Source: Asterias rubens (Eukaryota; Echinodermata; Asteroidea; Forcipulatida; Asteriidae). From it: a stretch of 64,000 nt of DNA. The notes below the pieces were generated by a model, which was not told the DNA's origin, searched no databases, and was given only the letters and a program-made list of their open reading frames with translations. The translations under genes were made by a program, and so were the position numbers. The stretch covers positions 806,001-870,000 of the forward strand of contig NC_047073.1 in assembly GCF_902459465.1 (NCBI RefSeq), read 5' to 3'. This document shows, in pieces, positions 11,571-20,693 of the stretch; position 1 is the stretch's first letter, and each line of letters opens with the position of its first letter.

Positions 11571-13944
11571 ATTTCAATCATTTACTCTATACTACTTGGA
11601 ACTTGAGTAATAAAAAAAAAACTTATTGGGCTACTTTATTCAAATGGTGTCAGTTGTTAAAAAATTTGTTTATATTTAAAGTCTAGTACATAATTTAATG
11701 TTCGTGTGGTGGATTGTTTGGGTCAGTAATGTTGGTGTTGAGTTTTGCCTTTGCACCGCATTGCGTGTAAACAAACTAAACTGTTATAACGTCAGCTTTC
11801 TCCCAAAGTCATTTCAAGAAGTTTTTGCAATTCAATAGAACCCATAATCCGGTTCAGAGCGTTGAAGATCAGTGCAGTTTTCTTCCATTTTATCTCCTTT
11901 GAAAATTGTATTACTATTTCTTTTGGAGATCCAATGAATGACATTTCGGAGCGATGGTTGCGTTTGCTGGTCACGACCTTTCCTTTGTGCAGTTCGTGCG
12001 TGAACAGGTGTGTGCAATGCGAGTTCAACAATAGCGGAGTATGTATACCACATTCCAAATAGGCTATATTATAGGGCTACAACTTTTGTTTACAATGTTT
12101 AAATTCTAACATGACCAAATTTATATTAATATTAAGCACAATGATGCACACATGAATGTGCAAAATATACATCGTATAATAATGGCATTGAAATATCAAC
12201 ACAATTTTCAAAATACATCATCCTTATTTAAAACATCATCCTTATTTAATTATCTGGTAAAATATCTTTAGTAACCTGTCTAATTGCATTTATATTGCCC
12301 TCCTATTTGACACAAAATAAGTTTTAATTGGTAGTTCGTCCAGTAACTTTTGCTGCAAAACCTTGCAGATTAGTACCAATCATTTTCATCGTCACAAAGA
12401 ATTTTCGTTTGGTGTTTTTTTGCAACTATTTGCAATTTCTTTTCACGAGCATGATTTTGTTAATATTGTTTCATTTTTGTTTTCATTTTACCCACATGAC
12501 ATGTATGAGCATGAATGAAAACACAGTTTGATAGGAATTTGCATGTGAATCTGTGTTCACATGTACACATTTTAAAGGGTGTTTTGACAAAATAAACTAT
12601 GGTTTTCAACGGAGAGCTAAACATAAATTGTTTGTGGCCTAAGACTTACAATTAAAAACGTTGAAACAATATCGCTCTATGTTCATGAGAGTTTTCTGCC
12701 TTACTGAGTGCTGCTGGTGGTTCTAAAAAAAAACGTTTTAGTGTTGACTTACCCCCTCCTGGTCAGGCTTGACCATGTCTTCCTCATTCTTATTGGAGTA
12801 AAACTGTATCTCTTTTTGCACAAACCTTGTTCCAAGTTTCAGCACAACCTTTGCCGTCAAGCAACCGCCAGTGACTTTGCTCGTAGCTGTACGGTCTCAA
12901 CTCCTCGAATAACAGCAAGTGTTGTTGCACAGCAGCACGGCAGCGTTTGGCGGACGACACACGGGCGAAAGGTGAAATGGTGCAACAAGTTTCACTTCTA
13001 AAATTCAGCCTTTTTGCTCGTCCAGTTCCAGCTTCAGACAATTTACATTTGGTCTATACAATTTAAGGTGTCCACTTTAGTCCATGGCTTGACAAAATTT
13101 TGCAAAATTGTGAAAAGTTTTCGTAAATTAGGACGGCGAAAATCCAAGGAGTCGCAAGGTTACATCCGTTCTGACGTGTGCTAATTACACCGAATGAAAG
13201 ACGAACAAATTGCTTTGGCGGACCGTTTACTCATGATTAAATTTCTACGCGAGGCGTTTACTTTTTGAAAAATCTAAACAAAAATACTTTCAAAATAAAA
13301 TGGAAGATGTTTTTCTTGAAAAGTAACCCAAATAATTATTAGAAGAAAAACTTCATTGTGTTTGTTCTTTGTTTTCAAATTTTTACACATCAAAGGCGCA
13401 CTACTTTCACCGGTGCGCGGAAGGAGTTTAAAGTTCTACGGTCGCGAAAATGTTGTCCGTGAAACTTTGGGGGCTTTTTGTGCGGAGGGCGGAGGTGGGG
13501 TTGTATTTGCATGGGGGGGGGGGGGGGTCACGTAGACTGGTTTCCTGTCTTTTATACGCAAGACATGTACTTGATTTTTAGAACCAGCGATTTCATTGGA
13601 TACAATAATTTCATTGGATAAACGTGCAGTGACGTAGGCATTCTGTATGTGCTTTGATTGGTCCGAGGTGCAGCTACTTGCTTGCGGGTCGTCTGCACAG
13701 GTAAAGATGGACAATTGTCTAGACTTGATTCAAGCATATCCGCCGTAAAATAGCGCGGAACAGGTTGGGCCGGTGCCCGGGAAATTCTGTCCGCCGTAGA
13801 TTCGGTCTCCCAGTGGGAAATTAACATGGGCTGAGGAGGATAAAAAAGGATACTAAGTTCTCAATATAAACTAAATTTCATATCTTAAGTTAGGCGTATT
13901 TCGCAGGTTAGACAGAAAATTATGCATATACAGCTTGTGTGTTG
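11571..13944. other. Intergenic, includes a 15-base poly-G run
   Basis: I see no supported gene. Open frames at 11792-12062 and 12708-13041 have no recognisable domain and overlap on opposite strands. A homopolymer of 15 G lies at 13513-13527. Confidence 0.5.
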
Positions 13945-14770
13945 ACCATACCAACCGAAAACGGGTGCGAATCCCACCCGACTCTATGCATGTGTTTTTT
14001 GTTCACACAACTCTGGAATGTACCGAGTATACAGTGCTAACACTCATCGTTTATGGGTACAGGACTCTGGAATGTACCGAGTATACAGTGCTAACACTCA
14101 TCGTTTATGGGTACAGGACTCTGGAATGTACCGAGTATACAGTGCTAATACTCATCGTTTATGGGTACAGGACTCTGGAATGTACCGAGTATACAGTGCT
14201 AACACTCATCGTTTATGGGTACAGGACTCTGGAATGTACCGAGTATACAGTGCTAACACTCATCGTTTATGGGTACAGGACTCTGGAATGTACCGAGTAT
14301 ACAGTGCTAACACTCATCGTTTATGGGTACAGGACTCTGGAATGTACCGAGTATACAGTGCTAACACTCATCGTTTATGGGTACAGGACTCTGGAATGTA
14401 CCGAGTATACAGTGCTAACACTCATCGTTTATGGGTACAGGACTCTGGAATGTACCGAGTATACAGTGCTAACACTCATCGTTTATGGGTACAGGACTCT
14501 GGAATGTACCGAGTATACAGTGCTAACACTCATCGTTTATGGGTACAGGACTCTGGAATGTACCGAGTATACAGTGCTAACACTCATCGTTTATGGGTAC
14601 AGGACTCTGGAATGTACCGAGTATACAGTGCTAACACTCATCGTTTATGGGTACAGGACTCTGGAATGTACCGAGTATACAGTGCTAACACTCATCGTTT
14701 ATGGGTAACACCATAGACCTATAGCTAAATCCGAAATGAATATTCTTTGTCCCCGATGCAAAGCCTACAG
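13945..14770 (+). mobile_element. tRNA-derived SINE with internally expanded 54-bp segment
   Basis: The left end carries a B-box-like GGTGCGAATCCCACCCGA (13964-13981), as in the SINE copies at 21.7 and 22.0 kb (GGTTCGAATCCCACCCGA). The right end carries AATATTCTTTGTCCCCGATG, matching the SINE tail near 21893. Between them, a segment that is single in the other copies (GAGTATACAGTGCTAACAC...ATGGGTA) is repeated about 13 times. The minisatellite therefore arose inside a SINE copy. The A-box half is not obvious, so the head may be truncated. Confidence 0.7.
14010..14707. repeat. 54-bp minisatellite, about 12.9 near-identical copies
   Basis: The unit runs from ACTCTGGAATGTACCGAGT through TATGGGTACAGG. 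Copies start at 14010, 14064 and every 54 bases after. I see only one variant base, GCTAATACTC in the third copy, so expansion or homogenisation is recent. A 54-base unit is a multiple of three, so two plus-strand frames stay open (18-residue periods [18 protein letters not shown] and TLECTEYTVLTLIVYGYR). I regard both as non-coding. Confidence 0.97.
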
Positions 14771-15226
14771 TGCAAACTGTTAAATATAACAAAAATACAC
14801 AACTAACACCTATAAGTCACAAAGCTTTTTACAGTAAAGGAAAATTTATTAATTGGCTCTTGAACTTGTAGGGCCGTCGGGTTAACAAAACATAAACATC
14901 TTGCATCTTAAAAATCCCTTTTATTTTCTATTCCACGAATTGCAGTTCAGAATTCCTTCGATACGAAAATACAAAAACGAAACCAAGCCCTTTCGATACC
15001 TTCTCTCATGATTGATCAACTATTTTGTATAACACACTTCCTGTAAAACCATTGTTCCTTGGATTATTTCCGTGAGAACAGACTGTGGCAAATTTTTTAT
15101 ATTTTTACCAAAAAGTTCCGGTAGCAGGATACTTTAGTTGTTCAACTGGCCACAGACCCTGACAGACGAATATTTTGGGAGCCTTTACTACCAGACGAAA
15201 ACAGCAAACCGAAAGACTTAGTGACA
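14771..15226. other. 5' flank of the GPCR gene
   Basis: AT-rich; TTTTTATATTTTTACC near 15096 could serve as a TATA-like element. The GTG at 15221 is in frame with the GPCR, but the first ATG is 15227, which I take as the start. Confidence 0.35.
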
Positions 15227-16363
15227 ATGGCTATCCAGTTCAATTCAACAATTCCTTCAATGGAAGACTTTGATGAAAACTTTACTTCTTTGACGACGGG
15301 TACAAGTAGTGAGACAACAGAAGCTGTGGGACTCCACCCTTATGGTGTTATAGTGACCATTGCCTGCTTGTGGATCTTGATCGCAGTGCTAGGTATCATT
15401 GGAAACTTGCTGGTGATTCTGTCGGTGGTCCTGAGTAAGAGTGTCCGAACAATGACCAATGTCTTAGTGGTCAATCTTAGCGTGGCCGATCTATGGACCT
15501 CACTGTCTCTCCCTTGGAATGCTGTAGCACTGTTGAGTGACGGCACCTGGCCCCTACCAAGTCTAATCCCATGCCAGGTAGCAGCATTTATGTGGCACAC
15601 TGGTCTGGGTGCTAGCCTCTACAACCTGGCCCTGATCTCTGTCAACCGCCTGGTCAGGATTACCCGCCCGGGCCTCTACTCAAGGCTCTTCACACCCTTT
15701 AAGATGGCCATCATCGTCACCCTCTCCTGGCTTCTCTCATTCTTCGTCATCTTATTCCCCATTGCCATCGGTATCGGCAGCTTAGGACATGACCTCAGGG
15801 ACGACACATGTACGGACCAAGACCTGCACCCCAAAGCAGACGAATACAACCTCATCCAGACCATTGGGTTCTTCCCTGTTCCAATGCTAACAGTTATCAT
15901 CAGCTACCTTATCATCTACATCCACGTTAGGCGTCACTTTAAGAAGCGGGTATACAAGAAAAGCAACAGCTCCTCCAGGCCATTTGATGCAAGCCAAGCT
16001 AGCCAGTCCAGCGTGGTGTCGATGCCAACGTCTGGCTCAGATGTACCGGCAGTGCTAGAGAAAAACAAGTTCAGCCGCCAGCAGCTTCAGATCACCAAGA
16101 ATCTCTTCTTGACCTTCTGTGCCTTCTCGCTCTGTATCTCGCCCTACTTCATCTCCCTCTTCATACCAAGCAGCAAGAAGTTTGCGCTGTACGGTGCTAC
16201 AATCCTCCTATGCAACAGTTGTATCAACCCCATCATCTATACTGCTAACCACCCGCAGTTTATGAAGGTACTTCGACCTATGATAAAATGCAGGTGGTCT
16301 GAAATACCACAGCCATCCAAAGCTCTTCAATATCTCAAGAATAAACTGGGTCAAGACGGCTGA
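15227..16363 (+). CDS. Rhodopsin-class (class A) G-protein-coupled receptor, intronless
   Basis: A 378-residue seven-helix receptor in one exon. The extracellular N-terminus has N-glycosylation sequons at N6 and N18. Class A landmarks are present: N60 in TM1, D88 in the SVADLW motif of TM2, the C116-C195 pair linking TM3 and loop 2, W168 in TM4, P306 in TM6 (CISPYF instead of CWxP) and N334-P-I-I-Y in TM7. The DRY motif at the end of TM3 is replaced by N140-R-L. An N at that position is known from melatonin, GPR84 and Tre1/moody receptors, so I place it loosely in that group; the ligand is unknown. The third intracellular loop is Ser-rich (about 246-270). The short tail has one Cys (C355) that could be palmitoylated. 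Echinoderms have many intronless receptors of this kind. Confidence 0.93.
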   Translation: MAIQFNSTIPSMEDFDENFTSLTTGTSSETTEAVGLHPYGVIVTIACLWILIAVLGIIGNLLVILSVVLSKSVRTMTNVLVVNLSVADLWTSLSLPWNAVALLSDGTWPLPSLIPCQVAAFMWHTGLGASLYNLALISVNRLVRITRPGLYSRLFTPFKMAIIVTLSWLLSFFVILFPIAIGIGSLGHDLRDDTCTDQDLHPKADEYNLIQTIGFFPVPMLTVIISYLIIYIHVRRHFKKRVYKKSNSSSRPFDASQASQSSVVSMPTSGSDVPAVLEKNKFSRQQLQITKNLFLTFCAFSLCISPYFISLFIPSSKKFALYGATILLCNSCINPIIYTANHPQFMKVLRPMIKCRWSEIPQPSKALQYLKNKLGQDG

Positions 16364-16965
16364 TCAATGAGTAAAGTTAAGCCTATTTTCATCTAATTGC
16401 TTTTTCCCGTTGAGATGCATTCTAACTATTTTGCAATTTTTTAAAAATACTATTGCATTTATGCTTGAATTTTATAAGTAGCCTAAGTAAGAAAAATTAG
16501 TTTTAGAATGACTTGTTAATTCTCATCCAAGAATAAGATGTAATGTTGTTCGCACAGACATAGGTGAACGACCGAACCGGTGCGGGCGGGGGGGGGGGGG
16601 GGGAAACTGCCCTGCCAAAATGGGCAAAAACAGTCAGGGAAATTTGGGCAAAGCATGAAGATGGGAAAATAACATAAAAACGTACTTTTCACACGGCACT
16701 AGAAATTGGTATTATCGTTATCAAGTGATACAATTGGGGCAAATCGTCACATCTGCCCCCCGCCCGCCCACCCCTTACCCAACGAGTTTCCTCTTATATG
16801 CCCTTGCATACACACCAGAACATCTGTAGGCCTATAAACTGTATTATGAGTAATAATAATGAACTTTATTTAGAAATGTTGTGCATAATGTACAGAGTTT
16901 TTGTAATTTTAAAACATTACACAAGTATATGGCGCTCTTTAAACTCGTTCAGTATTCTTTGAATC
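16364..16965. other. GPCR 3' flank with 16-base poly-G run
   Basis: Contains G16 at 16588-16603 and a C-rich patch near 16757-16775. I see no gene. Confidence 0.5.
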
Positions 16966-17060
16966 ATTGTAGTATAATGGTTGCTCGTGCGTAAAGCGCT
17001 CACCTCTCACAAAATGTGGCCCTGGTTCGATTCCCAGCTAAGGCCGTATATACCTTTATC
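16966..17060 (+). mobile_element. tRNA-like SINE head
   Basis: TAGTATAATGGTT followed by CTGGTTCGATTCCCAG resembles the A and B boxes of a tRNA of the Asp/Glu/Gly type. The D arm is disrupted and the acceptor ends do not pair, so it is a SINE head or tRNA pseudogene and not a working tRNA. Confidence 0.5.
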
Positions 17061-17934
17061 ATGGTGTAGCCATCTTGACTCTCCCATTGATATCAAAGTT
17101 ACCAAACCGAGGCTGGAAGAACAAAATAGTCTGGTTCCTATTTGCAAAACGCTTATTAGCATTCATTACTGTTATTCGATACAAGGAACATGACCAAGAT
17201 GTAGGCAGCATGATAAAGGTTTATAATGAGTGAAGTTGTGTGGTGGTTCTCATCACATGAGGGTTTTTCCCTGGGCCCTCCCGTGCTCCTCACTCTTGGA
17301 AAAAATAGCTTTCGATCTGTGCGGCCTTGGGTTGAAGTGGCTGCTGTCCAGGGGCGCCCTTTTATTAATGTATGTTTCAAATGACTATATTCAAGCCCCA
17401 CATAAAGAAGGAAATGTTGATAACATCGCTTTCAGTAAACTCAAGTAGGCCTATAAATGTTTCGGTTTTGTACATTGCTAATGCTTGTTAGATTATAACT
17501 TATCATCATGAATATCAGCTGAATTTGTCAAGCTTCCTCATTTTGACAAACATACCTGTGAACATTGCTTATTGTATTGGTCATCGGAGTTGCAAGATTA
17601 CCAAAAGTGTAATAATTATGTAGATTAGGGGCCTATAGTGAATCCACCATAAATAAAATATTACAATTAATTATAAAATTATTGGAAAGGTTGCCCATAC
17701 TTGAACATAAGGTCAGCTACTTTTAAATCAAAATCAGTTTGTGAAACGTTATTAAAAGTGACATGTAATTCAGTTACCCGAATAGTGTCAATTATTAGTT
17801 TATTTTGTAAAATAAATTGTTGTATCAAGGAACGGTTTCAAAGCACCTTTTGAGTCGATTGATCACTTCAAGGCCTAGGCCCTACATCCAAGTAATACGG
17901 ATCGGAAATATCAAAATGTCCAATTTCTACCTTA
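17061..17934. other. Intergenic, no feature seen
   Basis: AT-rich without supported genes or clear repeats. Several AGGCCTA motifs occur, as elsewhere in the window. Confidence 0.4.
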
Positions 17935-18565
17935 GAAGCAGTTACGTTACAATATTGTTTAATGCTTGCGTCAGTTAGTCCGGTTGTCTCTTGAATTATT
18001 TTCTTGTATAAATTCTGTCTTTAGAGAGCCACTCTGTGCTTCGTGGCTCCGGGTCTGAACATCTTATTTCAGAAATATCATTTATAATTGTCTGCGGTTA
18101 GGGGACGTCACTAAAGATTTGCATAAAATGAATAACTATTTTTAAAACGTTTATTTGACGAACATTTTCTGCAAACTATATTTTGCACACCGTGACTTCA
18201 ACTACGTACCCAAAATAAGACTTTGCAAAATTTCAAGGTACTATAGGTTGCGTAACTAAAAAGTAGTGCTAAAATAGTGAAACCAACGTATTGGATATTA
18301 CTGAAATGAAATGTTCAGACCCGGGAGCCACAAAGTGGCTCTCTAAAGAAGCTAAAGACAGAATATGATAAAGACAAAACTCTAGGGTCAAATGGTACTT
18401 ATTAATGCAAGCATCAAACAATACTAGATATCTAATAGTTTTAGAAAACAAAAATAATTGATAAAAAAAGTTTATATTTCACGCACGATTTCTGCGAACT
18501 ACTTGCACACCCTGAATTCAACTACGCACCCAAAATACCCCCTTGCCAAATTTAGGTAAGGGTCA
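17935..18565. mobile_element. Composite foldback element with direct and inverted repeats
   Basis: TCTGTCTTTAGAGAGCCAC near 18018 returns inverted as GTGGCTCTCTAAAGAAGCTA near 18333, and GGTCTGAACATCTTATTTCAG inverts to CTGAAATGAAATGTTCAGACC. A separate direct repeat (TTTCTGC[A/G]AACTA...TTGCACACC...TTCAACTACG[T/C]ACCCAAAATA) appears near 18166 and 18489. This is a transposon-like unit that has been partly duplicated. No protein is encoded. Confidence 0.65.
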
Positions 18566-18955
18566 TTTAAAGGCAGTGGACACTATTGGTAATCAGTCAA
18601 AATAATTATTAGCATAAACCTTTCTGGTGACGAGTAACAGGAGCGGTTGATGGTATAAAACATTATGAGAAACGGCTCCCTCTCTGAATTGCCATAGTTT
18701 TCGAGAAAGAAGTAATTTTCCACGAATTTCATTTCGAGACCTCAGGTTTAGAACTTGAGTTCTCGAAATAAACAATCTAAACGCATACAACTTTATGTGA
18801 CAAGGGTGTTTTTGTTCTTTCACTATTATTTCACAAGTTCGATAACCAAATAGCTCACATTTTCGCAGGTTTATTATTCTATGCATATGTTGAGATACAC
18901 CAACTGTAAAGCGCTAGTTTTTGACAATTGCCAATAGTGTCCACTCCTTTAAAAA
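18566..18955. mobile_element. MITE-like element with ~22-bp terminal inverted repeats
   Basis: The left end TTTAAAGGCAGTGGACACTA and the right end (reversed) TTAAAGGAGTGGACACTATT are inverted copies, and both sit at TTAA. The interior, with GAGAAACGGCTCCCTCT and TTTCGAGAAAGAAGTAATTT, is a dispersed element I recognise from echinoderm sequence. A partial right half recurs at about 29797-29960. The 97-codon minus-strand open frame here is a by-product. Confidence 0.75.
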
Positions 18956-19074
18956 AGAACTTTGAGTTACAACTTAGAGCTTAAAAGCTTGATTGCTCTC
19001 TCAAAGAAGATCATACGGGAATTTTCTTGTTTTTTCCCCTAACAGTTTTGTTTGTGATCACCCAGGTTAAAAAG

Positions 19075-19145
19075 AGCCAGATAGCTCAGTTGGTAGAGCG
19101 CACGTTCGTTAATCCGGAAGTCCCTCCATGTTAAAATACCGTTCT
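19075..19145 (+). mobile_element. tRNA-Lys-like SINE head, degenerate
   Basis: GATAGCTCAGTTGGTAGAGC is a textbook A box and D arm. The B box is decayed (CCATGTTAAAATACC). The same family appears at 28861, 34020-34330 and 55600. Confidence 0.6.
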
Positions 19146-20587
19146 GGTGAATTTGTTTAGGCTCAAAAGCACACTGAAAAAAATTATATCACTCAAAATC
19201 AATCAATTGTCATCAAAATTATGCTTTTTTATAATTGGGGAAAATGATGCAGGTTGCATGAATTTTACAATTATAGTAACAAAGGAGTCAGAGCTGCGCG
19301 GAGCTGGCCTGCCGTTAAATTAAAATAGCGCCCTCTTGGGAACCACTAAGAAATGAATAACCCCGTTTTTAATGGTATCGCACATTTATTTCCACATCAA
19401 CACAATAATTTAAACTATTTTGTACAAAAAAGCAATAAAATCATAGTAAAATATTAACCATTAACAATAAAATAAAATAAATAACAATAATTTATTGTCC
19501 AAATTGGTAAAATGTATAATTTTAGGAAAGTTCCATTTGTTGCGGCAGGTAAAACGGAACATACGGCAATGCCCACACGTGCTTACTCTTACATAAAAAT
19601 TTCACACACTGAATCATTGTGTTGCATACAGTCGAGGTAAACCGGGTGACAAAATAACTAGCACTTCAGCAGAAAGGTAAATCTCATTATTTTGAACCAT
19701 GTTTCATGTTTTATTGCGGATACCTTTATTGCCAATAAGTTTACTATTTTCCTGAAATATAATATCAATTCAAATGAAATTCTTTGGTGAAAAACATTTT
19801 TACTACGAGTGAAGCCGGCTACGCCATTTTTGCCAATGCTTTGCACTGATGTCTGTCTTTCCGTCTGTCTGTTAAATGGAAACTGAGAGCAAAAATCGAT
19901 GATAAAAATGCTTAAATGCACAAGGTTCTGTAGTTTCTTCTTCTTCTTCCATGAGAGTAGACCTTCCCCTGCTCTGTACTCCTACGCTTTGATGTTCATT
20001 CCGCTGAGAATGGCTCTGTGTAGTTATTTATCTCAGAACCTGGAAAAATGGAAGTGATTGTACAAACCTCAATGATACAAAATGGAACATTCCAATCTAT
20101 CTATGCACGTTTCTACGTAAACAAGCACTACATACATGTACCTGTTTGTGTTAATGGAACAGCACTACGCATTGCTATTTTTTTTAAATGTGTTTAATAT
20201 GAACAGAAAAACATTCATGTAATTGTTTAGGGAGTTTTCTTCCGGCCACCATCAAGGGACTTGAATGCCTAACCCAGTAGTGTGATTTCCAGCAACTCAT
20301 TAGAGTAAGACATCTTCAAAGACACTCTCACTTAGCACTACAAAAATTAAGCCATCCCATCCACACAGTGCGCATAAGCTGGTGTGATGTGTCTTTTAGA
20401 CATTTCTTTGCCGGCTGAACTATACAGAAACAGAAGGTCCTTTTTAAATTGGTTGTTTACCACTTGGACTCTTGTCCGATATTAATGTCAAAGTAGTCTG
20501 GTTATTCATTCTCTTTTGATGGTTCACATCACCTAAATCATTACTGTCTTATTTGTTGTCTGTTCCAGCCAGTAACACTAGATCACA
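19146..20587. other. Intergenic and probable 5' leader of the peroxiredoxin gene
   Basis: No coding sequence is supported. Just before the peroxiredoxin start, TTGTTGTCTGTTCCAG ends at about 20570 and looks like a splice acceptor, so an upstream non-coding exon is likely. I cannot place it. Confidence 0.4.
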
Positions 20588-20693
20588 ATGTCTGCCGGAA
20601 AATGTCAAATCACAAAGCCCGCTCCGGATTTCTCTGGCACGGCTGTCATGCAAGAAGGTGATTTTAAAGACATCAAACTGTCCGACTACAAAG
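20588..20693 (+). CDS. prdx1: prdx exon 1
   Basis: Encodes residues 1-35 plus one base, starting [15 protein letters not shown]; the donor is AAAG|GTATTT. The ATG in ACAATGT is the first in the exon. Confidence 0.94.

Noticed and set aside
14010-14707. CRISPR-like array
   Set aside because: The repeats are contiguous with no spacers, and the genome is eukaryotic.
13935-14708. Long open frames (257 and 232 codons) over 13.9-14.7 kb
   Set aside because: They are the translation of a 54-bp minisatellite inside a SINE; a period divisible by three keeps the frame open.
15221-15226. GTG start for the GPCR
   Set aside because: Animal genes start with ATG as a rule, and an in-frame ATG follows six bases later.
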